Shown here piece after piece: positions 1-9,616 of a stretch of DNA of 64,000 nt (position 1 is its first letter; every line of letters begins with the position of its first letter). The stretch spans positions 193,436,278-193,500,277 of the forward strand of contig NC_090024.1 in the NCBI RefSeq assembly GCF_037176765.1, read 5' to 3'. This DNA comes from Anolis sagrei (lineage: Eukaryota; Chordata; Lepidosauria; Squamata; Anolidae). Under the pieces are notes generated by a model. It had not been told where the DNA came from. It saw only the letters and a program-made list of their open reading frames with translations, and ran no database searches. A program made the translations under genes and the position numbers.

Positions 1-559
1 CCTATTGCTCTGTCGCAAAGCAGCAGAACTCAGCACAAGAAGAGGTGTAAAGCAAATGAAGAGCTGGAATTTGGCGACAACTAAAGAAGGAATAGCAAGG
101 AAAGTTGTATGGGAGTGACTTGTTCACTCAGCTCATAAAAAAACACTCGTCTTTACAGAACATCACTCTTGAGGGCTCTCTCTCTCTAACAGCTTTCTTT
201 TCTTTCTCAGTATACACAGACATGCCTATCTTTTAAAGGAGTATGAATTGTGATTCTCTTCTGTTCATCTATTGATTTGATTCTAGTTCCTACTGCATAT
301 GATTATAGAGGACTCAATATAATATATTAATATTTTGGCTGGGCTATGATTTATCTAAACCCATTCACACCTCCTATACCTCAGTATCGCTTTCATTTTT
401 AAAAAATCTACTAAGAAAGAGACCCTTATTTAAGGCAACAAAACATTGCTTTATCACTTATCTTTGCAGATTGTGTTCTTGAATAGAGGGAGGGAGGGAG
501 GCAAATAACATGTAATGAATCCGTTGCACAGTTCTGCACCTGCTCAGAGTCACTCTAAA
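1..559. other. No gene or recognised repeat
   Basis: AT-rich sequence with short tracts (a CT run near 177-187, a GGGA run near 486-500). I see no coding exon, RNA gene or familiar repeat. Confidence 0.5.
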
Positions 560-679
560 CCTGTGGTCCCCAGATGTTTTGGCCTTCAACTCCCAGAATT
601 CCTAACAGATGGTAAACTAGCTGGGATTTCTGGGAGTTGTAGGCCAAAAAATCTGGGGACCCACAAGTTGAGAACCACT
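560..679. mobile_element. Palindromic hAT-type MITE
   Basis: The two halves are inverted copies: the left reads gtccccagatgttttgg and the right ends in the complementary ctggggacccacaagttg. It is flanked by near-matching 8-mers actctaaa and tctctaaa, which fit the NTCTAGAN-like target of hAT elements. The same family recurs at 23969-24103. It is non-coding and non-autonomous. Confidence 0.7.
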
Positions 680-923
680 TCTCTAAAGATTGGTAATGAA
701 GAATTTTTCACCCATGATTCACTGACTGATCTTTGTAGCCAACCATGTATTGTTGACTTGCAGGGCTTCTGTGTCCTATACCATAAATCCACATTTCCGA
801 TTGACATTTAACATCATTTTAATAACCTTTAGGAAACAAGGTATTTGAAAGGCTAGTGAATAATGTACATGTTGAACAAAAAAGTGAGAGGGCAGAAAAA
901 GGAGAGAAAAGGGAGAGTATCTT

Positions 924-1042
924 ATACTTCATCGCACTAGAGAAAAAATCAACCAAAAATCTGGTTTCTGCCTCCTGCAGAATTCTGGGGTTTGTAGTTT
1001 TGTGAGAGTTAGCGTTAGGGGGGCTGTTAAAGACAACCAAAA
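924..1042. mobile_element. MITE fragment (actagagaaaaaatc family)
   Basis: It shares the start cactagagaaaaaatc and the internal agaattctggggtttgtag with the fuller palindromic copy at 16138-16306. Only one arm and part of the centre are recognisable here. Confidence 0.5.
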
Positions 1043-1146
1043 TACCATATAACAGCTATTCCATGCTTAATAGTTCTCATGCTCTTAGCATCCACCAACA
1101 ACAACTGTATTATAAACTAAGAGTAGTTTCATGGGAGGGGGGTTGA

Positions 1147-1353
1147 ATCTACCCAGCTACAATTAGTGCAGTTTGATACCACTTTGACTATTATAGTGCG
1201 ACTGTGGATGCTGTAGTCTGATGATGCACCACCACACTTTGGTAGAAAAAGCTAAAGACCTTGTACAACGAATACTCCCATGATTCCATAGCATTGGACC
1301 TTGGCAATTAAAGTGGTGTCAAACTGCATTAATATTATAGTGTAGATCCACTC
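1147..1353. mobile_element. MITE, 'tgcatctacactgtag' family
   Basis: Inverted arms: gtgcagtttgataccactt on the left and aagtggtgtcaaactgcatt on the right, with a diverged centre. The same family is at 14438-14634 and, interrupted, at 3158-3934. It has no coding capacity. Confidence 0.6.
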
Positions 1354-1989
1354 CTAGTAAATCCCACAGCCATCACCCAAACTAACATTTTCAATAACAA
1401 GTTAATGCGCAGTACCTTAACCAATTCAACAAAATCAGTGATAAGTGTTTTTGGCAATTAATTAATGTTCCAATTTCGAACATTTAATATTATCAATCAA
1501 TTAATTTTAAACTCAAAGTTCCCACCTCTTGTGAGCCTTACATTCAGTGTTATCTCATGAACTCCCTAATTCAGCAGACTGCCTTTAATGATCAATGCGA
1601 GATAATGTAGTAGCTTCTTTGAGCAACAAAGGAACATAAAACAAATTGTTGTTTGCATTTAGAAAATAATGTTCCATTTGATATTTGAACACCCATTTAA
1701 TCCCTACATACATTTTAAGGGAGGCAGAAATATGGAAAACAAATGGCAATTTCATGTCTTCCTTGAAGACTGAAGTGTCTTGAGAGTCTACACTACAGTC
1801 TGCCCTCCACATTTGATCAGGTTAAAAGTAGGCGAACCTTGAAAAAGTGGGGAAATGGGAATAAAAACCACTGTCAGGTTTATTTAAACACAAAATAATA
1901 TCTCTCTAGGAATCTCCAGGTCCTCCAGCAAATTTTCCAGAAATGTTGCACACTGGTGAACAAAAGTTAAACCCACAAATGTGGAGGGC
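1354..1989. other. No gene or recognised repeat
   Basis: AT-rich sequence. Short open frames here show no family features. Confidence 0.4.
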
Positions 1990-2338
1990 TGATTTTACTC
2001 AGAGTAAGAATAAATTCCAGACAAGAAACAAGCAGGGCTAGCTACCACCTCTCAACAAAGGATTCCCCAGGCAGCAACTAGGCAGGCTTTTAAGCTGCAA
2101 GGCCATTCATTGCTAATCAAAGTGGCCAATTTCAACATTCACACTGGCCTCAAGCACCTTTCTCCCACCCTGGACATTCCACAGATATATAAACCTTACT
2201 TGCCTAGTTTCAAACAGACCTCACAGCCTCTAAGGATTCCTGTGATAAATATGGGTGAAATGTCAGGGGAGAATGCTTTTGGAACATGGCCATACAGCAA
2301 CCCAATGATTTCGGCCATGACAGTCTTCAACAACACAT
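1990..2338 (+). mobile_element. Penelope-like repeat, 3' part, diverged
   Basis: Recognisable segments in order: aggattccccaggcag, ggccattcattgctaatca, ctggacattccacagatata, cagacctcacagcctct, tgaaatgtcagggg and gaacatggccatacag. The same sequence occurs inverted at 23638-23935, and its last ~120 bp form both arms of the palindrome at 18180-18391. Assignment to Penelope-like elements rests on the hammerhead-like core near the 3' end, so it is tentative. The core in this copy is degraded. Confidence 0.5.
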
Positions 2339-2387
2339 TACTCAGAGCAGTTGGATGCCACGTTCATTGCTATGACTCCACTCTAGC

Positions 2388-2513
2388 ACCATCTACACTG
2401 CTGTATAGGGCAGTTTAAAACTGTATTGTGTACTGTAGGCTTATGAGTTTAATGCAGTTAAATTGTATTATATGAGTCTACACTGACCATACAATGCAAT
2501 GTAGATGTGGCCT
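2388..2513. mobile_element. MITE with atctacactg termini
   Basis: It starts accatctacactgctgtat and ends acaatgcaatgtagatgtgg, giving inverted ends with gcagttaa motifs between them. It is related to the fragment at 17823-17906. Non-coding. Confidence 0.5.
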
Positions 2514-2813
2514 CTTTGGAGACCAGGATGCAAATCCTTAATTGTGATCAGGCACAAGCCACTTGAACCAAAAAGGACAATGAGAGCAATTATCTTCTGA
2601 GTAAATCTTGCCATATTAAATTGGGATCAACTTGAAGGCATGTAACAATAACAAAGTAGGTGTTGCTAGAAATAAAAAAAAGTGTGCAGAATTGTGGAGA
2701 AACCATCTAAATGATGTTAGCACATCAGGTTCACTCAACAACCCATTTTATTTTAAAGAGGCTGTGATCTGATGAGGTAGCGAGCAGTAATGAACTGATT
2801 TGGGCTCAAGCTT

Positions 2814-2905
2814 AGAATCATAGACTCAGAGAATTGGAAGAGACCACAAGGGCCATCCAGTCCAGCTCCCTGCCAGGCAGGAACACACAATCAAAGCAGC
2901 CTTGT
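2814..2905 (-). mobile_element. CR1 LINE 3'-end fragment
   Basis: The sequence agaatcatagactcagagaa followed by gggccatccagtccag is the reverse complement of the CR1 3' UTR with its short terminal repeats. The same tail occurs at 13020, 25418, 33968, 53150 and 63347. Confidence 0.7.
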
Positions 2906-3321
2906 CATTCTGTACTGTCTACACTGATAACTTGAAAAGAGATGGGGTCATGTGAAATAGCAGCTTGCCTGTTATCCTCCCAGCAGCTGATGTTAAAAGT
3001 GCTGGAGATCACTGCAAACTGAATGTCACTGCATGGGCTTCTTGCCACCCTGTACTTTTTATCCTTCTGTTCTAAGTGACAGGCATCTTGTCTCATTTGC
3101 AGAGCTAGCCTTACTGAAAGGCAGAGTGAAGCAGCCATTTCATATAGCAGATGTGGGGTGCATCTGTACTTTAGCATGAATGCAGCTTGACATTACTTTA
3201 ACTATGGTAGAGAACCATGAGAGTGGTAGTTTTACAAGGAATGTACCTTGCTCTGCTAAAGAGTGCAGGTATATCACCAAAGTAAAGTTCCCATGATTGA
3301 GCCATAGCAGTTAAAGTGATA

Positions 3322-3580
3322 AGAGCCCCCGTTGGCACAGTGGGTTAAACTCAGGACTGAAGACCGACAGGTCGCAGGTTCAAATCTGGGAAGAGCATGG
3401 ATGAGCTCCCTCTATCAGCTCCAGCTCCTTATGCGAGGACATGAGAGAAGCCTCCCACAAGGATGATAAAACATCAAAACATCCGGGAGTCCCCTGGGCA
3501 ACATCCTTGCAGATGGCCAATTCTCTCATACCAGAAGTGACTTGCAGTCTCTCAAGTCACTCCTGACATGACAAAAAAAA
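3322..3580 (+). mobile_element. tRNA-derived SINE, full length
   Basis: The head is gagcccccgttggcacagtg, followed by a B-box-like caggttcaaatctggg, the conserved block ggagtcccctgggcaacat, the end gtcactcctgacatg and an A-tail. A perfect 13-bp target-site duplication agttaaagtgata lies at 3309-3321 and 3581-3593. It is non-autonomous and needs LINE machinery. Other copies: 7578, 39116, 39811, 47850 and 50674. Confidence 0.9.
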
Positions 3581-3608
3581 AGTTAAAGTGATATCAAACT
3601 GCATTAGA

Positions 3609-3902
3609 TACTGTTCCATTATCCAGGCATCCAGGCAGACACCAAAAGGGGGCTTAGACAGAAAAGGATAGTCCATTGGGGGGGGGGGGGGCATTTGAAG
3701 GAGGAAAACTATTTCCCCCATTTTCACTGGTTATTCCCCCTCCCCATGTCATAAATAATGGCTTTTTCCACGATGGCAAAATGGGTGGGGGGAATAACAG
3801 GAAAAATGAGATAAATGGTTTTACTCCTTAACCTTCCCCTCTAAAATGGCTTGTTCTCTGTTTAGGCCGCCTTTTGGAGACTACACAGATAATGGAACAG
3901 TA
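3609..3902. mobile_element. DNA element with 15-bp TIRs
   Basis: The terminal inverted repeats tactgttccattatc (3609-3623) and gataatggaacagta (3888-3902) match perfectly. The interior is non-coding with a run of 14 G at 3678-3691 and ATGGC-rich symmetric parts. The family is not identified. Confidence 0.6.
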
Positions 3903-4076
3903 CCCAGCATTAATTTTATAGTTTGAATGCATCCTGGTGTGTCATGAAACTGTTTATTATTTTACTGACACAAAAACATAGTATGTCACAGCAAACGAGA
4001 TCTATACACTGGATTTCATATCACAAAATCACAAGTCAAACACTTCCCAAGCGTCTAGGACTGTGTGATGTATTTA

Positions 4077-4238
4077 CGAATGATGCGCACAGATCCAAGT
4101 AAGGTGGCCTTTTCAGTTGGCAGATCGTGATTTTGTCAATGTTTATTGTTTCCAAATGCCAGCTGAGATCTTTTTGCACGGCACCCAGTGTGCCGGTGAC
4201 CTGTACTGTTTTATGCCAGAGCCTTTGCAGTTCGATTT
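4077..4238. repeat. 162-bp direct repeat, left copy (L1 target duplication)
   Basis: It is identical, by base-by-base reading, to 7043-7204. The flanking bases differ (a at 4076 against t at 7042; a at 4239 against t at 7205). The sequence belongs to the R4-like LINE, and the L1 lies exactly between the two copies, so this is read as the target-site duplication of that L1. Confidence 0.9.
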
Positions 4239-7042
4239 ATTTTATTTTTTTTAATTAGAATTTTATTAATTTTTATATAGATTACAATGAAAGAGTGAGA
4301 ACAATAAAGTATAGGAAAGTGAGGAAATAAAGAAAAAAGGAGAAAAAAGAAGAAACAAAAAAATATACTAAAATCCCAAACAACCCCTAAAAAAAAAAAG
4401 AAAAGAAAAAAAATTAAAAAAATTAAAAAGGAAAAAAAAAATCTACAAAATTACACCAAAAACACACAAAAAAAGAAAAAAAACTGACTTCCATTCCATC
4501 TTCTTGGATCATATCTTCTTATTATTCAAAAATATAAAATAAGTTCAAAAAGAAATTGTCTCTCTTGTTTCTTATTTTCCCAAATTGTCCAGATATTCAT
4601 GGAGATTATCCCAATTCGTTCTTCTTGGTATCATACCTGTATTTTTCTTCAACAAAAAAGTCAATTCGTCCATGTCCTTTATTTCTCTGATTTTTTCCAC
4701 CCATTCCTGTACGGGTGGTGCTGAGTCTTTCTTCCATTCTCTAGCAAAACCAATTCTAGCGGCAGTCGTCATATATGTAAAAAGTTTATCCTCTTGTTCC
4801 GTCAGTTGTAGATCTAAATCTGTAAAACCTAACAAATAATACTCCGGTTTTCTTATAAATGTTCTTTTTAAAATCTTTTGTGTCTCTTCATGAATTACCC
4901 TCCAAAACTTTACTGCTTCTTTGCAAGTCCACCACATATGGTAGAAGGAGCCAACCTGTTCCAGGCATTTCCAACACTTATCAGAAACTGTTTTATACAT
5001 TTTAGCCAATTGTTTCGGTGTGGTGTACCATCTGTGGAACATTTTTATCCAATTTTCTTTTAAATCCATTGCGTATGTATATTTTAATTTTTTGTTCCAC
5101 ATCTGTTCCCACTCCCTCATTTGAATTGGTCTTCTTAAATTTTGAGCCCACTTTATCATACAGTTTTTAACCTGTTCTTTTTCAGTCAGCCAGGTAAGTA
5201 ATATGTTATAAATATTCGATATCACTTTCTTTTCTAATTTTAAAATTTTATCCCATGCTGTTTCCTCCCAAGAAAAGCCAATTTTTGTATCTTGATTGTA
5301 ATATTCTTTAATTTGCATATAATGTAACCAAGTAATATTAGAAAATTTTTGTTTTAATTCCTCATAAGTCTTAACATTGTTTGTATCTTTATTTAACAAA
5401 TCTTTGTAGGTTGGCCATTTTCTCCATCCTAAAAGTCTTCGCTGATTTGCCTCCATAGGAGAGACCCATAAAGGTGTTTTAGAATAAAGATGTCTTTTAT
5501 ATTTTTGCCATACTCTTAATAGGGATGCTTTCACAAAGTGGTTACCAAAACTCTTTTCTTTCTTTTCCCTTTCGTACCATAAATAAGCATGCCATCCTAC
5601 TCTTAAGTCATTTCCTTCTATATTTAAGAAGTCTTCTTTGTTCAACAATATCCAATCCTTTATCCATATCAACGCACATGCGTCATGGTATGCTTTAAAA
5701 TCTGGGAGGCCCAGACCCCCTCTATTCTTCTTATCAATCAAATTATCATACTTTATTCTTGGTCTTCCTCCGGCCCATATAAATTTCAATATTTCTTTTT
5801 TCCATTTTATAAAAAGTGTTTGGCTTCTAATTATCGGGAGGTTTTGAAAAAGGAACATCAATTTTGGTAATACATTCATCTTAATCAAAGATATACGGCC
5901 TAAAAGTGACAACTTCAGATGTATCCACTTTTGTAAGTCCTTTTGTATTTTTTTCCAGACTTCTTCATAGTTATTCTTTAGTAATTGTCCATTTTTTGTC
6001 GTGATCCATACTCCTAAATATTTAAATTTCTTGACTATTTCCAGACCTGTTTGCTCTTTAATCATATCTTGTTTTCTCTTTTCTACATTTTTCGTTAATA
6101 ACTTTGTTTTTGACATATTGATTTTAAATCCTGCAACTGACCCAAACTCTTTTATCTTCTGCATCCATCTTAATATATTTTTACTTGGTTCTTCCATTAT
6201 CCCAAGTACATCGTCCGCAAAGGCTCTTATTTTGTATTCATATTTACCAACTTTGGATCCCTGTATCATTTGGTCTTCTCTTATTGCCTTCATTAATGGT
6301 TCTAATGCCATTATAAATATAAGTGGGGACAGGGGACATCCCTGTCTAGTTCCCTTCAGAATATCAAACTCTTCCGTCGTTTGACCATTTATTCTTAGTT
6401 TAGCCTTTTGTAAATCATATATCGCTTTTATTGCGTTAGTAAATTTATCTCCCATGTCCAGTTCTTGTATTAATATCTTAAAGAAATCCCAGTTTAGGTT
6501 ATCAAAAGCCTTCTCTGCGTCCGAGGCTAGTATGGCAAATTCTTTTTGATGATTCTGTTCATAATATTCTATTAGATCCAATACTAGCCTTATGTTATCC
6601 TTCATAAATCTATTTGGTAGAAATCCTGTTTGGTCTTCTTCAATCCAGTTTCTTAAGAAATGTTTTACTCTCTCTGCCAATATGTTTGCCAAAATCTTAT
6701 AATCCGTATTTAATAAAGAAATTGGTCTGTAATTTTTAATCTCTGTCTCACAGGTTCCTTCTTTATGAATCAGTACTATTTCTGCCTTCGTCCAAGTTTC
6801 TGGAATTTTCTGTTCAGTCATCACTTCATTTAATACCTTTTTTAATAAAGGTATCAATTCTTGTTTAAATGTTCTATAAAATCCAGCTGTATATCCATCT
6901 GGACCCGGAGCTTTGTCTGGGTCCATCTTTTGAATTGCCTTCTCAATTTCCTCCTCTGATATCTCTTTATTCAATTGATCCCTTGTTTCCTCATCCACTT
7001 TCTGAAACTTAAATTTATTTATATAGGCCATTATTTCTTCTT
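4239..7042 (-). mobile_element. L1-clade LINE, 5'-truncated, young
   Basis: The 3' end is at low coordinates, where an A/T-rich tail (plus-strand attttattttttttaat) abuts the left direct repeat. The 3' UTR covers 4239-4571. The coding part is open across its whole length. The 5' end is cut inside ORF2, just upstream of the reverse transcriptase, so ORF1 and the endonuclease are absent. An uninterrupted frame plus identical flanking repeats indicate recent insertion. Confidence 0.9.
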
Positions 7043-7145
7043 CGAATGATGCGCACAGATCCAAGTAAGGTGGCCTTTTCAGTTGGCAGATCGTGATTTT
7101 GTCAATGTTTATTGTTTCCAAATGCCAGCTGAGATCTTTTTGCAC
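4572..7145 (-). CDS. L1 ORF2 protein, N-truncated (reverse transcriptase), chimeric start
   Basis: 857 codons. Residues 1-34 are not L1: they are translated from the duplicated R4-like flank (7044-7145), and the L1 sequence starts at residue 35. The reverse transcriptase core follows: GPDG at 81-84, NYRPISLLN at 138-146, the catalytic Asp in DAEKAFD at 209, QGCPLSP at 268-274 and FADD at 309-312. The region after it carries KYLGVWIT and LSLLGRI blocks typical of L1. A C-terminal cysteine knuckle, CWKCLEQVGSFYHMWWTC, lies at 724-741 as in vertebrate L1. The apurinic endonuclease domain is missing through 5' truncation, so it is not autonomous. The start is only the first Met of the open frame, with no evidence that it is used. 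Expression is not implied. Confidence 0.9.
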   Translation of the reverse strand: MQKDLSWHLETINIDKITICQLKRPPYLDLCASFEEEIMAYINKFKFQKVDEETRDQLNKEISEEEIEKAIQKMDPDKAPGPDGYTAGFYRTFKQELIPLLKKVLNEVMTEQKIPETWTKAEIVLIHKEGTCETEIKNYRPISLLNTDYKILANILAERVKHFLRNWIEEDQTGFLPNRFMKDNIRLVLDLIEYYEQNHQKEFAILASDAEKAFDNLNWDFFKILIQELDMGDKFTNAIKAIYDLQKAKLRINGQTTEEFDILKGTRQGCPLSPLIFIMALEPLMKAIREDQMIQGSKVGKYEYKIRAFADDVLGIMEEPSKNILRWMQKIKEFGSVAGFKINMSKTKLLTKNVEKRKQDMIKEQTGLEIVKKFKYLGVWITTKNGQLLKNNYEEVWKKIQKDLQKWIHLKLSLLGRISLIKMNVLPKLMFLFQNLPIIRSQTLFIKWKKEILKFIWAGGRPRIKYDNLIDKKNRGGLGLPDFKAYHDACALIWIKDWILLNKEDFLNIEGNDLRVGWHAYLWYEREKKEKSFGNHFVKASLLRVWQKYKRHLYSKTPLWVSPMEANQRRLLGWRKWPTYKDLLNKDTNNVKTYEELKQKFSNITWLHYMQIKEYYNQDTKIGFSWEETAWDKILKLEKKVISNIYNILLTWLTEKEQVKNCMIKWAQNLRRPIQMREWEQMWNKKLKYTYAMDLKENWIKMFHRWYTTPKQLAKMYKTVSDKCWKCLEQVGSFYHMWWTCKEAVKFWRVIHEETQKILKRTFIRKPEYYLLGFTDLDLQLTEQEDKLFTYMTTAARIGFAREWKKDSAPPVQEWVEKIREIKDMDELTFLLKKNTGMIPRRTNWDNLHEYLDNLGK

Positions 7146-7204
7146 GGCACCCAGTGTGCCGGTGACCTGTACTGTTTTATGCCAGAGCCTTTGCAGTTCG
7201 ATTT
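7043..7204. repeat. 162-bp direct repeat, right copy (L1 target duplication)
   Basis: Perfect copy of 4077-4238 at an offset of 2966 bp. It joins without a break to the rest of the R4-like LINE at 7205, so this is the 5' side of the L1 insertion. Confidence 0.9.
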
Positions 7205-7542
7205 TGAGGTCATGTTAATGGCTGAGATTTTCCTGTTGTTTTTCCTCAATGCGACTGTTACCCGGTATGGCGACATCAATAATCCAAACATTTTTCTTTT
7301 CCACAATCGTGATGTCTGGTGTATTGTGTTCCAAAACTTTGTCAGTCTGGATTCAAAAGTCCCACAATATTTTTGCGTGTTCATTTTCCACTACCTTTGC
7401 AGGTTTATGATTCCACCAGTTCTTTACTACTGGCAGGTGATACTTGTGACATAAGTTCCAGTGAATCATTTGTGCCACAGAATTATGCCTTTGTTTGTAG
7501 TCCATCTGTGCAATTTTCTTGCAACAGCTGAGGATATGAAAC

Positions 7543-7544
7543 TG

Positions 7545-7577
<33 letters not shown>
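7543..7577. repeat. (TTA)n microsatellite
   Basis: About 11 TTA units between the R4-like LINE and a minus-strand SINE. Confidence 0.9.
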
Positions 7578-7810
7578 GTGTCAGGCGCAACTTGAGAGGC
7601 AAGTTGCCTCTGATTTGAGAGAATTGGCCACCTGCAAGGATGTTGCCCAGGGGATGTCTGGATGTGTTACCATTCTATGGGAGGCTTCTCTCATGTCCCC
7701 ACATGGAAAGCTGGAGCTGACAGGGAGCTCACCCTGTCTCAAGGATTTGAAGTTCAGGTCAGCAGTTCAGCCAGCACAAGGGTTTAACCCATTGCATCAG
7801 CACTACTCTG
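7578..7810 (-). mobile_element. tRNA-derived SINE, minus strand
   Basis: It reads gtgtcaggcgcaacttgaga, agagaattggccacctgcaa and tgggaggcttctctcatgtc, and ends acaagggtttaacccattg, the reverse of the family seen at 3322. It is moderately diverged. Confidence 0.8.
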
Positions 7811-7839
7811 TTATTATTGCATTTTAAGACCCAAATTAA

Positions 7840-7987
7840 GCCCCTTCTACACTGCCGTATAAAATATAGATTGTCTGCTTTGAACTGGATTATATGATAG
7901 TGAATACTCATATAATTCAGTTCAAAGCAGATAATGTGGATTATCTAATTTAATAATCTGGATTATATGGCAGTGTAGAAGGGGCCT
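7840..7987. mobile_element. Palindromic MITE, 'ccccttctacactgcc' family
   Basis: The ends gccccttctacactgccgta and tggcagtgtagaaggggc are inverted copies, with internal tctgctttgaactggatta and its complement. There is a possible short TAA target duplication. Other copies: 29092, 33722, 36000, 36431, 50464, 50536 and 51318. The superfamily is not settled. Confidence 0.7.
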
Positions 7988-8910
7988 AAGGGGACAGACA
8001 CTTCTAAAATGTGCTACTTCAAGTGTCTAAGTAACTTTGCTGGCTTTATGTAACATACTCCTTGGCTTGAGAAGTGGCCTTGGGCAGGAAAATATGCTAC
8101 TCTACTTATAATAAAAGTTTTACAAACAAAGGATAGACTCCACAGAAATCTAGTTTTCAAGCAATACATTACAAGATGAAAGTTTAGCAAAACTGAATCA
8201 GTGGGAAATGCTTTTTGTGATCAATCAAAATTTGGGGAGAAAAAAACCCAATTACAGTTGATTCTAACTTTTGGTTACCTCAAAATTAAGGAGAAAGTTT
8301 TGAAGGAAATTATGTAAACCAGAATATTTCTGCTTCCTTGGATAGCATTCTGTCAGTTTGATGTCATAGAAATCTTGGAGTCTGTGTTAATGTCTAGATA
8401 GCTAGTCAGTGGTTCTCAAATACATTTGGACTTCCATTTCCAGAAGCTCCTACCAGCATGTCAGGGATTCTGAGAGCTGTCGTCCAACAATATCCTGTTT
8501 ACCCAGCTTTTGGAATCACTGCACTGAGTGCAAGTATATCAAAATGGTAACTAAAAGTTGCTATTGCCTCTCACTGAATCTCAAACAGCTATTACTGAAG
8601 CAAGTCTCTGCCACCTACAGACCAAAATCAATAGTGTTTGCAGTAAAAGAAAATAAATGCAGAACTATGACTTTTAAAAACCTGCATGTGGCAGCAATTT
8701 GGCTTCATGGGTTTCTTTAAACTCTGCTTCTCACATAAACTTGTGTTTGATATTGGGATATGAATGATATCCATAAAATGTCTTGTTCTCAATAAAAAAA
8801 CAACTTCTTTTGCAAAAGTCGGATTGCCTTTACACAAAATTGACCCCCTTTCTCTTTATAAAGGAAAACAGAGAAAGAAAGAGATAATGGTGCATATGGA
8901 AATATAAGTC
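7988..8910. other. Mostly no recognised feature; old hAT-like fragment near 8408-8530
   Basis: cagtggttctcaaatacatt at 8407 and tttggaatcactgcactga near 8512 resemble the ends of a diverged hAT MITE. The rest shows no gene or repeat that I recognise. Confidence 0.35.
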
Positions 8911-9024
8911 AAATCATATGTGCCTTCAAGTTGTCTGTCTGAAATATAGCCTACAGCACCTGGTATTCACCAATGGTCTCCCATCCAAGCACTAGCCAGA
9001 GCTCTTTTTAGTTTCCAAGTTGAG
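8911..9024 (-). mobile_element. 5S-rRNA-derived SINE fragment
   Basis: The segments ctacagcacctggtattcac and ggtctcccatccaagcacta are the reverse complement of the 3' half of 5S rRNA, including the internal promoter region. Before them, gtgccttcaagttgtctg is the tail of the same SINE. The middle is deleted. It is a SINE rather than a 5S gene because the 5' half is missing and the SINE tail is attached. Confidence 0.65.
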
Positions 9025-9030
9025 ATGGAA

Positions 9031-9504
9031 TGAAGGAGTGATGTGAAGGAGTGATGACATTATTATGTCCCATTAAAGTGACAATGCGCCTCTGGACTAT
9101 TTTTGGCACACCATTTTAGTCTGGACACCCATTGACAAATTCCAGACCCCTGACACTAATGCTTCACACCATTTTGGCCAAGTATACAGGACATCATGAC
9201 ATAGGACTAAAGACAGGCCATACTCCCCAGATACATACACTGTTCCTACCCCACTGACCATGTATGGACATTACCCTTGAAGACAGGAAGGATGACATCG
9301 CCTGTAGCTGACCTCACCTGTAGATTACCTCACCCTTAAGAGTCCAACCAATCGCTTGGCAGTTATGTAATCCCCCACTGTTGCTATGCAGACTTTGCTG
9401 AAGAGCACCAAAACCTATATAGGCTGTGCTTAGACAACAATAAAAGGTCATCATCATTCACTTCTACACCCTGCCTCCCGCCTGGTCATTATCTCGTTTC
9501 AACA
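9031..9504 (+). repeat. 5' LTR
   Basis: TG...CA ends. A TATA-like ctatataggc near 9415 is followed by the polyadenylation signal aataaa near 9440, giving a short U3-R-U5 layout. There is an internal 13-bp tandem (tgaaggagtgatg) at the very start. Confidence 0.9.
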
Positions 9505-9616
9505 TCTGGTGACCGACGACGTGATAAGATCCAGGCCTTCCATCCCATGCTTACCGCTGGAATAGCTACAAGGTGCGCACCTTCAGTGAGTTTTCTCACT
9601 CCCACAAATCGTAAGT

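Larger units (their letters stand above)
3158..3934. mobile_element. MITE split by a SINE and by a second DNA element
   Basis: The left end is ggtgcatctgtactttagc. The right end is agcattaattttatagtttg followed by aatgcatcc. These are the two ends of the family at 14438-14634. A SINE (3322-3580) and a TIR-bearing element (3609-3902) lie inside it, which gives the order: MITE first, the other two later. Confidence 0.6.
3953..7540 (-). mobile_element. R4/Dong-like LINE, 3' part, split by L1
   Basis: Read on the minus strand from about 7520 it gives a decayed reading frame with blocks KYHLPVVKNWWNH, HAKILWDF, TPDITIVEKKNVW and IIDVAIPGNSRI. The PD..(x)..IIDV arrangement resembles the restriction-like endonuclease of R2/R4-type LINEs. 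It continues LGAVQKDLSWHLE and ends in a short (TAA) tail near 3953-3963. Stop codons interrupt it, so it is old. The L1 at 4239-7042 sits inside and has duplicated 162 bp of it. R4 assignment is by memory of the family; another REL-endonuclease LINE is possible. Confidence 0.55.

Noticed and set aside
3322-3580. tRNA gene
   Set aside because: A B-box-like block is present, but the length, the 3' body, the A-tail and the target duplication show a SINE.
4585-6384. Several plus-strand frames of 60-127 codons
   Set aside because: Shadow frames opposite the L1 ORF2 on the minus strand.
8911-9024. A 5S rRNA gene
   Set aside because: Only the 3' half is present, the middle is deleted and a SINE tail is attached.
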